Below are positions 44,799 through 53,477 of a stretch of DNA of 64,000 bases, piece after piece. Both the position numbers and the translations under genes were made by a program. The notes beneath the pieces were generated by a model, which worked only from the letters and a program-made list of their open reading frames with translations, did no database searches and had not been told where the DNA came from. This DNA is from REEB95 sp963762425 (GTDB lineage Bacteria; Pseudomonadota; Alphaproteobacteria; ATCC43930; CGMCC-115725): the NCBI GenBank assembly GCA_963762425.1, contig CAVXKY010000001.1, positions 15,940 through 79,939 of the forward strand. The letters run 5' to 3'. How positions within the stretch are numbered: position 1 is the first letter of the stretch; every line of letters begins with the position of its first letter.

Positions 44799-45832
44799 GG
44801 CCCCCCGCGCAGCAGTTCCCCGAGCCGGGTCACATTCTCGACCGGGGTTTCCTGCAGAATGCCATGGCCGAGGTTGAAGACGAAGGGCCCCGATCCCAGG
44901 GCTTGGAGGATGTTCCGCACCGCCTTTTCCATGCCCTTGCCGCCCGCGACCAGAAGGGCGGGGTCGAGATTGCCCTGCACCGGGCCGTGATTTTGCAACG
45001 CGCGCGCCCGGTCTAGGTTCACGCCCCAGTCGAGGCTCACCGCGTTCACGCCGGTTTCGGTGAAATAATCGCTTACCATGGCGCCGGCGTTGCGTGGAAA
45101 ACCGATGATCGGCACGCGCGGAAAACGGCGTTTGAGATTCCCGACAATGCGTTTGGTCGGACCGATCACCCAGCGGCGGAATTCCTCGCCAGCAAGCAAC
45201 CCTGCCCAGCTGTCGAAGATTTGCACCGTCTCGGCCCCGGCCTCGATCTGCGCCGCGAGATGCGCTGTCACCGCGGCGGCAAGGATGGATGTGACGCGGT
45301 CAAGGCCGGCGGCGTCGGTCTTGCACCAGGATCTGGCCGCGGCGAAATCACCGCCGTGGCCGGCAATCACGTAACAAGCGAGCGTCCAAGGCCCGCCGGC
45401 GAAACCGATCAACGCGGTTCTGTCGGAGAGTTGCGCCTTGACGAGACGCAGCGCCGCATAGACCGGCTCGAGCTGGGCTTGATCGAAAGACTCCCCGAGC
45501 TCGCTCGCCTTGCCCAGCGGTTCGAGCGATGGGCCATCGCCGTCGCGGAAACTCACCTTGCGGCCCAGAGCCGCAGGCACCACCAGTATGTCGGAGAACA
45601 GAATCGCGGCGTCCATGCCGAAGCGCCGCACCGGCTGAAGCGTCGCTTCGGCTGCCAACTCGGGCGTGTAGCAAAGATCGAGAAAGCTTCCGGCTTTTTT
45701 CCGCAACTCCCGGTATTCCGACAGATAACGCCCGGCCTGGCGCATCAGCCACCAAGGCGGCGGAGAAACGCTTTCGCCACCCAAGGCGCGGAGTAAAGGC
45801 TTCCCTTGATCTTTGTTCTCTAGGTTTTTCAT
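44795..45832 (-). CDS. hemE: Uroporphyrinogen decarboxylase
   Basis: The 345-aa protein shows the family signatures PPWWLMRQAGRYLSEYRELR near the N-terminus, CYTPELAAEATLQPVRRFGMDAAILFSDILVVP, GFAGGPWTLACYVIAG, IFDSWAG and LDWGVNLDRAR. It decarboxylates uroporphyrinogen III to coproporphyrinogen III. It is the first gene of the leftward hem cluster and flanks the polarity switch at 45.8-46.2 kb; in Caulobacter hemE borders the chromosomal origin. Confidence 0.97.
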   Translation of the reverse strand: MKNLENKDQGKPLLRALGGESVSPPPWWLMRQAGRYLSEYRELRKKAGSFLDLCYTPELAAEATLQPVRRFGMDAAILFSDILVVPAALGRKVSFRDGDGPSLEPLGKASELGESFDQAQLEPVYAALRLVKAQLSDRTALIGFAGGPWTLACYVIAGHGGDFAAARSWCKTDAAGLDRVTSILAAAVTAHLAAQIEAGAETVQIFDSWAGLLAGEEFRRWVIGPTKRIVGNLKRRFPRVPIIGFPRNAGAMVSDYFTETGVNAVSLDWGVNLDRARALQNHGPVQGNLDPALLVAGGKGMEKAVRNILQALGSGPFVFNLGHGILQETPVENVTRLGELLRGGP

Positions 45833-46242
45833 TCACTGCTCTTACCTCTTCCTTATAAGAATCTAAAGGTTGAGGTAGTAGTTGGTGGGTGGAGGCACGG
45901 GGATTAATCGGCCAAGCCGGGTTATCCCGGAGGGAGACGGGCGTCCTCGCGGGCCGCCGGGTAAACCGTGTATAAGATTCGCATAACACCCGCCACGCCT
46001 TGAGAAACCAGCGCAATGACCATGATAAGCCACGCCGCCGATAACGGGGATTGGGAGCAAGAAAGCGGCGTCAGACCCATTCATCCCCGCTTTGCGGCCC
46101 GGCCGGCGAAGTTATACCGGGCTTACGAAGCTGTGCGCGGAATTTGCCGCAGCGGTGACGAAACCCACCCGGACGGTTTCGGGTCTTTTTATACCGGTCT
46201 TGAAGGTCTCTGTCCCCAGCCCCCCGCAGGAACCGTCTTTCC
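45833..46242. other. Divergent hemE-ppsR intergenic region, candidate replication origin
   Basis: This 410-bp region separates leftward hemE from rightward ppsR. The same gene pair (hemE and the DUF299 gene) flanks the origin of Caulobacter and the proposed origin of Rickettsia. Several degenerate TTATC-type 9-mers are visible (TTATCCCGG at 45922-45930, TTATCGGCG and TTATCATGG on the minus strand near 46040 and 46025) but no consensus DnaA box TTATCCACA. It is not notably AT-rich. The origin assignment rests on synteny and polarity. Confidence 0.45.
46159..46190 (+). terminator. Possible terminator or attenuator in the ppsR leader
   Basis: CGAAACC, 9-nt loop, GGTTTCG, GG, then TCTTTTT. The 7-bp stem plus U-tract resembles an intrinsic terminator 53 bases before the ppsR start. 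It could attenuate a leader transcript or be a chance hairpin. Confidence 0.35.
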
Positions 46243-47061
46243 ATGAGCCGCTTCCATCTCCATCTGGTTTCGGATGCCACCGGCGACACCGTCCATTCGG
46301 TGGCGCGCGCCTGCCTGGTGCAATTCGAGAACACCGAAGCCGTCGAGCATATCTGGTCGATGGTGCGCACCAAGGCGCAGATCGAGCGGGTGGTGGCTGG
46401 CGTCGCCGCCAATCCCGGCGTGGTGCTCTACACCCTGGTGGACGACACGTTGCGCAGCCCCCTGGTCGAGGGCTGCCGCAAGCTGCAAGTGCCGGCCATC
46501 CCGGTGCTCGAGCCGGTGATCGCCGCGTTGGGATCCTTTCTCGGCAGCGAAAGCCGCGGCTTGCCGGGCCAGCAGCACATGCTCGACGGCGAATATTTCC
46601 AACGCATCGACGCCATGACCTACGCGATGGCGCATGACGACGGCCAGGCGGCCAGGGGCTGGAACGACGCCGATGTCATCTTGGTCGGCGTCTCGCGCAC
46701 CTCCAAGACGCCGACCTGCATCTATCTCGCCAATCGCGGCATCAAGGCGGCGAACGTGCCCATTGTCCCCAATGCCGTTCTTCCGCCCGAGCTGTTCGCG
46801 GCCACCCGTCCGCTGATTGTGGGATTGACCAACGATCCCGAAAGATTGATCCAGGTGCGGCGCAACCGCCTGACGCAGCTGAAGCACGAGGATCGCAGCG
46901 ACTACACCGACATCGAGGCGGTGCGCGCCGAGGTCGCGTCCGCGAGACGCCTGTTCACCGACAAGCAGTGGCCGGTGATCGACGTTACCCGCCGCTCGAT
47001 CGAGGAAACCGCCGCCGCCATCCTCAAGCTGCTGGCACGCCAGCGCGGCGAGGATGCGTGA
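46243..47061 (+). CDS. ppsR: Pyruvate, phosphate dikinase regulatory protein family (DUF299)
   Basis: The 272-aa product begins MSRFHLHLVSDATGDT, the family hallmark, with a P-loop GVSRTSKTPTCIYLANRG near residues 148-165 and PLIVGLTNDPERLIQVRRNRL. Members are bifunctional kinase/phosphorylases that regulate PEP synthase or pyruvate phosphate dikinase using ADP and Pi. The orthologue is the first gene to the right of the Caulobacter origin. It overlaps maf (GTGA), starting the rightward ppsR-maf-aroE-coaE-dnaQ cluster. Confidence 0.93.
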   Translation: MSRFHLHLVSDATGDTVHSVARACLVQFENTEAVEHIWSMVRTKAQIERVVAGVAANPGVVLYTLVDDTLRSPLVEGCRKLQVPAIPVLEPVIAALGSFLGSESRGLPGQQHMLDGEYFQRIDAMTYAMAHDDGQAARGWNDADVILVGVSRTSKTPTCIYLANRGIKAANVPIVPNAVLPPELFAATRPLIVGLTNDPERLIQVRRNRLTQLKHEDRSDYTDIEAVRAEVASARRLFTDKQWPVIDVTRRSIEETAAAILKLLARQRGEDA

Positions 47062-47678
47062 ACGCGGACCCTTCCCGAAACCCGGCCAAGCTCGTCCTGG
47101 CCTCGGCCAGCGCGTCGCGCGCCCGAATTCTGAAAGCAGCGGGGTTGGCGTTCGAAACCTATCCGGTGAGTTTCGACGAGACGGCGGTCAAGGATGTGTT
47201 TCTGCGCGAAGGCCGTTCGGCGGCCGATTGCGCGTTGGCACTGGCCGAGACCAAGGCGCGGCGCGCCTCGACGCGCCATCCGGACGCACTCGTGATCGGC
47301 GCCGACCAGATGCTGGTCTGTGACGGGCAATGGTTCGACAAGCCCAAGGACGGGCCTACGGCGCGCGCCCAGCTGTTGGCGTTACGCGGCAAACGGCACG
47401 AATTGCCGACGGCGGCGGCGGTGCTGCGCGGCGGCGAGGTGCTGTGGCGCGCGGTCGAAACCCCGGCCCTGACCATGCGCGATTTCAGCGACGCGTTTCT
47501 CTACCTCTATCTCGCGGCGATGGGGGACAAGGCGTTGGAGAGTGTCGGCGCTTATCAACTTGAAGGAATGGGCGCGCAGCTTTTTGCCCGGGTCGAGGGC
47601 GACCATTTCGCCATCCAGGGCATGCCGCTGCTGCCGCTGCTGGATTTCCTGCGCGGCCAGGGCGCGCTGACGCCGTGA
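47058..47678 (+). CDS. maf: Maf-family nucleotide pyrophosphatase
   Basis: GTG at 47058 overlaps the ppsR stop, giving 206 aa. The Maf signature is LVLASASASRARILKAAGL (S-x-S-x-x-R-x-x-x-L), with FDETAVKD, IGADQMLVCDG and a late VEGDHFAIQGMPL. Maf proteins hydrolyse non-canonical or modified nucleoside triphosphates. It overlaps aroE at its end (GTGA). Confidence 0.93.
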   Translation: MNADPSRNPAKLVLASASASRARILKAAGLAFETYPVSFDETAVKDVFLREGRSAADCALALAETKARRASTRHPDALVIGADQMLVCDGQWFDKPKDGPTARAQLLALRGKRHELPTAAAVLRGGEVLWRAVETPALTMRDFSDAFLYLYLAAMGDKALESVGAYQLEGMGAQLFARVEGDHFAIQGMPLLPLLDFLRGQGALTP

Positions 47679-48503
47679 CCAAAGCGGGCGTCATGGGCTG
47701 GCCGGTGGCGCATTCGCTGTCGCCGGCGCTGCACGGTTTCTGGCTCAAACAACACGGCATCGACGGCAGCTACGAAAACTCTGGCGGTGCCGCCCGACCG
47801 GCTGGCGGGCGCCTTGCGCGCCCTGGCGTCCAAGGGCTTCGCCGGCTGCAATCTGACCATCCCGCACAAGGAAACGGCGCTGCCGCTGATGGAGCTGCTT
47901 GATCCCGCTGCGCGGCGCATCGGCGCCGTCAATACCGTGGTGGTCGGGCCGGACGGCGCTTTGTCCGGCTACAACACCGACGGTTACGGCTTCATCGAAA
48001 ATCTGCGCGCCCAAATCCCGAACTGGAAACCGCAAGCGGGCCCGGCCACGGTGCTGGGCGCCGGAGGCGCCGCGCGCGCCGTCATCGACGCGCTCATCCA
48101 GGCGGGTGCGCCGGAGATCGCTCTCGCCAACCGCCACCGGGAACGCGCCGAGCAATTGGCCAAGGGTTTCGGCAGTAAGATCAAGGTGGTGGAATGGGCG
48201 GATCGCACGAAGGCTTTGGCTAAAACCACGCTCTTGGTCAACACAACCAGCCTGGGCATGGAGGGGAATCCACCCCTGGAACTCGATCTTGCCGGTCTTC
48301 CGCCCGGCGCGGCGGTGTGCGACATCGTCTATGCGCCCTTGGAAACGCCGCTGCTCAAGGCGGCGAAGTCGCGCGGGCTGCGGATTGCGGATGGGCTCGG
48401 CATGTTGCTGCACCAGGCGCGGCCCGCCTTCAAATTGTGGTTCGGCGTGTTGCCCGAGGTTTCACCGGAATTGCGCCGTGCCGTGCTGACGGCGCGGCGA
48501 TGA
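47675..48503 (+). CDS. aroE: Shikimate dehydrogenase (one +1 frameshift)
   Basis: The N-terminal frame (GTG 47675) reads MTKAGVMGWPVAHSLSPALHGFWLKQHGIDGSYE. The second frame reads LAVPPDRLAGALRALASKGFAGCNLTIPHKE, AVNTVV, GYNTDGYGF, ATVLGAGGAARAVIDAL (NADPH loop), NTTSLGM and DGLGMLLHQARPAF. One extra base near 47780 (AAAACTCTGG) accounts for the break; removal gives YENLAVPPDR and 275 aa, the normal length. It reduces 3-dehydroshikimate in the aromatic amino acid pathway. Confidence 0.92.
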
Positions 48504-48513
48504 GGACGCGCTC

Positions 48514-49128
48514 ATGAAAATTCTGGGCCTTACCGGCGGGATCGGCACAGGCAAAAGCACCGCGGCGGCGATGCTGCGGCGTATGGGCGTGGCCGTGTTC
48601 GACGCCGACGCCGCCGTGCACCGCTTGCTCGGTCCCGGCGGCGCGGCCGTGCAAGATGTGGCCAAGGCCTTTCCCGGCGCGTTGAAGGCGGGCGCGATCG
48701 ACCGGGCAGCCCTGGGCGCGACGGTTTTCGCCGACAAGGCGGCGCTGAAGCGCCTCGAGGCTATCCTGCATCCCCTGGTGCGGGTGCAAGAGCGGCTTTT
48801 CCTCAAGACCCAACGTGCCCACCGCGCCCGCGTGGCGGTGCTCGACATCCCGCTGCTCTACGAGACCGGGCGGGATAAGAACTGCGACGCAGTGGCGGTG
48901 ATCTGGGCGCCGGGCTTTCTTCAGCGCGCGCGGGTGTTGTCGCGCCCCGGGATGAGCCAGGACCGATTCGCCGCGATTCTGGCGCAGCAGCATCCCATCC
49001 ACTACAAACGAAGCCGCGCCGATTTCTCCGTGCCTTCGGGGCTGGGCCGCGCCGTCACCTGGCGCGCGCTCACAAGCTGCCTGGAACGATTGCGCGCTTG
49101 CGGGGATAAGTCCGGGGGAGCAGAGTAG
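48514..49128 (+). CDS. coaE: Dephospho-CoA kinase
   Basis: The 204-aa protein starts MKILGLTGGIGTGKSTAAAMLRRMG with the P-loop, then FDADAAVHRLL, ILHPLVRVQERLFL and VLDIPLLYETG. The LID-like region reads ILAQQHPIHYKRSRADFSV, where most homologues have a Met/Pro-containing EKRRRADFVI; the order of conserved residues is retained. It phosphorylates dephospho-CoA, the last CoA step. It lies between aroE and dnaQ, the usual order. Confidence 0.93.
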   Translation: MKILGLTGGIGTGKSTAAAMLRRMGVAVFDADAAVHRLLGPGGAAVQDVAKAFPGALKAGAIDRAALGATVFADKAALKRLEAILHPLVRVQERLFLKTQRAHRARVAVLDIPLLYETGRDKNCDAVAVIWAPGFLQRARVLSRPGMSQDRFAAILAQQHPIHYKRSRADFSVPSGLGRAVTWRALTSCLERLRACGDKSGGAE

Positions 49129-49133
49129 AATTC

Positions 49134-49802
49134 ATGCGTGAGATCGTGCTCGACACCGAAACCACAGGCCTCGAATCCTCTGGCGGCCACCGCATCGTCG
49201 AAATCGCCTGCATCGAACTCGAGAACCATCTGCCGACCGGCAAGTTCTTCCACCGCCACGTAAATCCCGAACGCGCCATGACCGCCGAGGCCGAGGCGGT
49301 GCATGGCTTGGGCGACGAATTTCTCAAGAAGCAACCGGTCTTCGCCGAAATCGCCGGCGATTTCCTCGCCTTCGTCGCGGAATCGACGTTGGTGATCCAC
49401 AACGCCGAATTCGATTTAGGCTTCGTCAATGCCGAGCTGAAGCGGCTGGAAAAAAAGCCGCTCGATCTTCCGGTGATTGATACGCTGCTGATGGCACGCA
49501 AGCGCTTTCCCGGGGCGCCCGCCAGCCTCGACGCGCTGTGCCGGCGTTACAACATCGATCTCTCGGAGCGCGAGAAGCACGGCGCCAAGATCGACGGCGA
49601 ACTCACCGCCCGGGTCTATCTCGAATTGATCGGTGGCCGCCAGCCCGGCCTAGAATTCGCCCGCGGCGAAGGATCATCGGCCGCGCGCGCCGCTTCTGAA
49701 CGGCCGGCGCGGGCGCCGCGCCCCCACGCGCCCGCGCCCGAGGAGCTCGCGCTTCACGCCCGCTTGCTCGCCAAGCTCAAATCGCCGCTCTGGACGGATT
49801 AG
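49134..49802 (+). CDS. dnaQ: DNA polymerase III subunit epsilon
   Basis: The 222-aa protein has the three exonuclease motifs: MREIVLDTETTGLE (Exo I), VIHNAEFDLGFVNAEL (Exo II) and HGAKIDGELTA (Exo III), plus the PGAPASLDALCRRYNID core. The C-terminal 50 residues are Ala/Pro-rich and likely bind the alpha subunit. It supplies 3'-5' proofreading in the replicase. It ends the ppsR cluster and overlaps convergent secB by four bases. Confidence 0.97.
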   Translation: MREIVLDTETTGLESSGGHRIVEIACIELENHLPTGKFFHRHVNPERAMTAEAEAVHGLGDEFLKKQPVFAEIAGDFLAFVAESTLVIHNAEFDLGFVNAELKRLEKKPLDLPVIDTLLMARKRFPGAPASLDALCRRYNIDLSEREKHGAKIDGELTARVYLELIGGRQPGLEFARGEGSSAARAASERPARAPRPHAPAPEELALHARLLAKLKSPLWTD

Positions 49803-50305
49803 GATTTCGGCGCCGCCGCTTGATTGGCCGCGCCGTCCTGGCGGTGGCGCAATAATTCCTTGAAATCGACGATCGGCAGCAGCATCGGCGGGTAGCCGCC
49901 GGCAAGCGATATCTCGGCCACCAGCGCGCGGGCGAAGGGAAAGATGATCCGCGGCGTCTCGACCAGCAAGGCCTCGGACATGTCGCTCTCCGCCACGTTG
50001 ACGAGCGTCACCGCCGCGGCATAGGCGAGTTCGAGCATGAACAGGGTTTCGCCCTTGGACGAGCGCGCCGCGGCGCGGATGGCGAGCACCACCTCGAAGC
50101 GGCCGGGGGCCAAACCGCCGGCGTTGACGTCCATGCTGAGCTGCAGCTCGGGCGGTTGCGGCTGCAGCAGCGACGCCGGCGCGCCGGGGTTTTCGAAGGA
50201 CATGTCCTTGATGTATTGCGCGTTGATGGCGATCTGCCGCGCGCCCGGCGCCGGAGCGCCGCCCGCTTCTCCAGGCGCGTTGGCGCTGTTATCCGAACTC
50301 GACAT
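49799..50305 (-). CDS. secB: Protein-export chaperone SecB
   Basis: Start MSSSDNSANAPGEAGG (50305) gives 168 aa. The family core is INAQYIKDMSFENPGAPASL, ELQLSMDVNAGGL, FEVVLAIRAAA, FMLELAYAAAVTLVNV and LVETPRIIFPFARALVAEISLAGGYPPMLLPIVDF. SecB is the cytosolic tetrameric chaperone that delivers preproteins to SecA. It is leftward between dnaQ and timA, the usual alphaproteobacterial arrangement. Confidence 0.97.
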   Translation of the reverse strand: MSSSDNSANAPGEAGGAPAPGARQIAINAQYIKDMSFENPGAPASLLQPQPPELQLSMDVNAGGLAPGRFEVVLAIRAAARSSKGETLFMLELAYAAAVTLVNVAESDMSEALLVETPRIIFPFARALVAEISLAGGYPPMLLPIVDFKELLRHRQDGAANQAAAPKS

Positions 50306-50454
50306 GTTCCGCTCCGCCTGGCACCGATAACCCCGATCTTCGGCGCCGAAACTGCCACGGATAAGCCCCGGGGCACAACCGCCAAGGCGCGATCGGGCCC
50401 GCGATTCCAGGCGGTCTTGCCCTTTGGCGGCCAAGAGCCTATCTACGAAAGAGC

Positions 50455-51135
50455 ATGGATAACGGCTTCCAGCTCTACGGCATTCTCCTATTCGCGGCGA
50501 TCGCGGGGATTCTCCTGGTCCGTCTGTGGAGCGTGCTGGGCAAACGAACCGGCACCGAGCGGCGCATCGATCCTTTCGCGCCGCCGCCGCCCCGGCCTCA
50601 AGGCGCGCCCCCCCGGATTCAAAATGGGCCCTTCGCCCCCGTTGGCGCAAAGGATGGCCCGGTCATCGAGGGACAGGCGGTGCGGGTCGGCGAGTCGGCG
50701 CCCGCCCCGTCCAAGACCCCGGGCGCCCAGGCGGCCAAGGCGGCCGATCCCGGATTCGACGAGCAGGCTTTCCTCAAGGGCGCGCGCGGCGCCTTCGCCA
50801 TCGTGGTCAACGCCTTCGCCGCCGGCGACAACGCGGCTCTGCAACCGCTGCTGAGCCCTGAGGTGTTCGAGCAATTCTCGTCCGCCATCCGCGCGCGGGC
50901 GAAAGGCCAGGAGAAGGAACCGAGTCCGCTGGCGGCGGTCAACAGCGCCACGGTTTCCGCGAGCGCGGTCGAAGGCACGACCTCCATGGTCACCGTCAAA
51001 TTCGTCTCCGATCAGAAAACCGGCAAGGACGGCGCGGCCGAGGAACATGTCGATTTCTGGACCTTCTCGCGCAACCTCAAATCGCGCGATCCCAACTGGA
51101 CGCTGATCGCGACCAAGGGCCCGGACGCGGCGTGA
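50455..51135 (+). CDS. Tim44-like domain protein TimA
   Basis: The 226-aa protein has an N-terminal membrane anchor (FQLYGILLFAAIAGILLVRLWSVLGKRTG), a Pro-rich linker (DPFAPPPPRPQGAPP), and a C-terminal Tim44/NTF2-like domain (FLKGARGAFAIVVNAFAAGDNAALQPLLSPEVFEQF, VDFWTFSRNLKSRDPNWTLIAT). The alphaproteobacterial TimA is related to the mitochondrial import motor subunit Tim44; its bacterial role is unclear but envelope-associated. It overlaps mltA (GTGA), as elsewhere. Confidence 0.93.
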   Translation: MDNGFQLYGILLFAAIAGILLVRLWSVLGKRTGTERRIDPFAPPPPRPQGAPPRIQNGPFAPVGAKDGPVIEGQAVRVGESAPAPSKTPGAQAAKAADPGFDEQAFLKGARGAFAIVVNAFAAGDNAALQPLLSPEVFEQFSSAIRARAKGQEKEPSPLAAVNSATVSASAVEGTTSMVTVKFVSDQKTGKDGAAEEHVDFWTFSRNLKSRDPNWTLIATKGPDAA

Positions 51136-52245
51136 GGCGTTGGGCGGCGCTGCTGGCCCTGGGATGGCTCGCGGCCTGCGTTGCACCGCCGCCCGCCGGT
51201 CCATCGAAGCTCGATCTCAATCCGGTTTCCTTCGCTTCCTTGCCCGGCTGGAACGAAGATCTTGTATCCTCGGCTCTGCCCGCTTTTCTCAAAAGCTGCG
51301 CCGCGCCTTCCCGGCCCGCCGATTTCGCTTCGGCTTGCGCCGCCGCATCCGCCCTGGGCAACGCCTCGGACGAAACCGCCAGGATATTCTTCGAAACCTA
51401 TTTCACGCCTTATGCCGCCAGCGACCGCGGCCGGGATACGGCCTTGCTCACCGGATATTACGAGCCGCTGCTCAAGGGCGCGCGCGCACGCGGCGGGATT
51501 TATCAGACGCCCTTGTTGAAGCGGCCACCCGATCTGGTTTCGGCCGATCTCGGCAGCTTCCGGCCCTCCTGGCGCGGCGAGCGGCTGGCGGGACGGGTCG
51601 AGGACGGCAAGCTCGTGCCCTATGCCACGCGCGCCGAGATCGAGGCGGGCGCGCTCGACCGCTTCGATCTGGCTCTGGTCTGGGTCGACGATCCGGTGGC
51701 GGCGTTCTTTCTCCAGATCCAGGGCTCGGGACGGGTGGAATTGGCCGGCGGCGGCACGATGCGTTTGGGCTATGACGGCGAGAACGGCCAGTCCTATGTC
51801 AGCATCGGACGCTTGCTGGTCGAGGACGGCGCGCTTCACCCTCGACCAGGTCTCCGCGCAATCGATCAAGGCCTGGCTGGCCGCGCATCCGGACCAGGCG
51901 AAATCTTTCATGGACCGCAACCCCTCTTACGTCTTCTTCCGCGCGTTGAACGGGGACGGGCCGGTCGGCACGCAAGGCGTCGCGCTCACCCCCGGCCGCA
52001 GCCTGGCGGTCGACCGCGAATTCATCGCGCTCGGCGTTCCGGTCTTTCTCGATGTCGCGCAGGACGGCCAGGACCCGGTCCGGCGCTTGACCGTGGCGCA
52101 GGATACCGGCGCCGCCATCCGCGGGCCGCTGCGCGGCGATCTGTTCTGGGGCTTCGGACCCGAGGCCGAGGCCCGGGCCGGCGCGATGCGCGCCTTGGGG
52201 CGGGTTTACCTGCTGCTGCCCCGCTCCGCCCCGGAAAAGCCTTAA
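51132..52245 (+). CDS. mltA: Membrane-bound lytic murein transglycosylase A (one +1 frameshift)
   Basis: GTG at 51132 starts a signal sequence (LLALGWLAACVAPPP, probable lipobox LAAC). MltA-domain blocks: ALLTGYYEPLLKGARARGGIYQTPLL, VWVDDPVAAFFLQIQGSGRVELAGG. After the break they continue FTLDQVSAQSIKAWLAAHP, MDRNPSYVFFRALNGDGPVGTQGVALTPGRSLAVD, and a 3D-type end RLTVAQDTGAAIRGPLRGDLFWG. An extra C near 51835 explains the break; correction gives 370 aa. It cleaves peptidoglycan to 1,6-anhydro products in the periplasm. Confidence 0.92.
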
Positions 52246-52389
52246 AGAAAAGTCATAGATATCCGAGGGATGACGGCGGCGCCCGGGCCGTAGAATCGAC
52301 AGTCGCGCAGAGGGTAGAATGAAACCGCCGGTTCGGCCGTTATCGAGAGAAGTTCCGGCAGTCATGAGCAGTCCAGGGGAAGAGAAATC

Positions 52390-52758
52390 ATGATCCAGCG
52401 AGCCGCGATGAGAAAGCGTTGGTTGAAGTCGGTCTTGGCTCTGGGCGGGTTGGCCGTGGCGGGTTTGATCCTGCCGGCGGGCGCCGCTCAGGCCCGCGTC
52501 TTCGTTTCGGTGGGCGTGCCGTTCTACGGCTGCTGCGGCTATCCCTATTACCCCTATTACGCGCCGCCGCCGGTGGTCTATGCCCCGCCGCCGGTCTATT
52601 ACTCGGCGCCGGTTTACGCCGCGCCCGCGCCGCCCGCGCCTACGCCGGTCGCGCCCCAGGCCAGCACCTGGTACTACTGCGACAATCCGAAGGGCTATTA
52701 CCCTTACGTCTCCGCCTGCAATGCCGGCTGGCGTCAGGTTCCGGCCCAGCCGCAATAA
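52390..52758 (+). CDS. Small exported Tyr/Pro-rich protein
   Basis: The 122-aa product follows AGGGGAAGAG. A signal peptide (WLKSVLALGGLAVAGLILPAGAAQA) precedes VFVSVGVPFYGCCGYPYYPYY, a Pro/Tyr-rich stretch, and a C-terminal module STWYYCDNPKGYYPYVSACNAGWRQVP with two cysteines. This module recurs in many proteobacterial small envelope proteins; function is unknown. It is co-directional with the next lipoprotein gene (24-base gap) and likely co-transcribed. Confidence 0.8.
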   Translation: MIQRAAMRKRWLKSVLALGGLAVAGLILPAGAAQARVFVSVGVPFYGCCGYPYYPYYAPPPVVYAPPPVYYSAPVYAAPAPPAPTPVAPQASTWYYCDNPKGYYPYVSACNAGWRQVPAQPQ

Positions 52759-52782
52759 CCGAATCCGTCAGGAGGTTTCGCC

Positions 52783-53322
52783 GTGAAGAATTCCATTAAG
52801 ACCACCGCTTGCGGCCTGGCGGCGGTATTGACGTTGAGCGCCTGCGCCACGCCGCCGATGGGGCCGACCATCACCGTCATGCCGGCGCCCAACAAGCCCT
52901 TCGAGCTCTTCCAGCAAGACCAGGCCCTGTGCGAGAATTTCGCCAGCCAGCAAGTGGCCGGCCAGGCCGAGAGCGCCAACAACCAGGCGCTGGGCGGCGC
53001 GGTGATCGGCACCGTGCTGGGCGCGGGCCTGGGCGCCGCGATCGGCGGCGGCAGGGGCGCGGCGATCGGCGCCGCCTCGGGCGCGGCGGTCGGCACCGGC
53101 GCCGGCATGGGCTATTCCGCGAACGCCAATATCCCGATCCAGCAGCGCTACGACAACGCCTATGCGCAATGCATGTATTCGCGCGGCAACCAGGTGCCGG
53201 GTTATTACCAGCCCGCGCCGCCGCCGCCGCCGCCGCGGCGCATGGCCCCGCCGCCGCCGCCCATGGGCGCGCCGCCGCCGCCGCCTCCGGGCTCGCCGCC
53301 GCCGCCGCCTCCCGGGCAGTAA
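52783..53322 (+). CDS. Glycine-zipper lipoprotein with polyproline tail
   Basis: GTG start at 52783 behind AGGAGG; 179 aa. The signal peptide ends LTLSAC (lipobox). An N-terminal region with ELFQQDQALCENFASQQV is followed by a glycine zipper (GGAVIGTVLGAGLGAAIGGG...GAASGAAVGTGAGMG) expected to insert in or cross a membrane, then YDNAYAQCMYSRGNQVPGY and a long Pro tail (PPPPPPRRMAPPPPP). Such proteins are probable outer-membrane-associated structural lipoproteins. The tail codons form GC-only runs, so exact length may be error-prone. Confidence 0.8.
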   Translation: MKNSIKTTACGLAAVLTLSACATPPMGPTITVMPAPNKPFELFQQDQALCENFASQQVAGQAESANNQALGGAVIGTVLGAGLGAAIGGGRGAAIGAASGAAVGTGAGMGYSANANIPIQQRYDNAYAQCMYSRGNQVPGYYQPAPPPPPPRRMAPPPPPMGAPPPPPPGSPPPPPPGQ

Positions 53323-53477
53323 CCGAACCTCTTTCCCAAAGCCCGCCGCAGGGGCGTAGCTCGTCAAGAGCGAAGCAAAGCGGCACCGCGCGACGGGCTT
53401 TTGCTGTGGGGGTTCTTGCTTTCACGGGATGACGCGGCCATGCTCCGCGCCGGAGATGGGACGCCCCGAGGATCGCC

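Noticed and set aside
46016..46246. 76-codon open frame in the hemE-ppsR gap
   Set aside because: No ribosome site or recognisable motif, overlaps the ppsR start, and crosses a terminator-like hairpin.
53340..53400. tRNA-like or small RNA sequence around GTAGCTCGTCAAGAGCG
   Set aside because: No cloverleaf with a T-arm GTTCRA or acceptor pairing could be formed.
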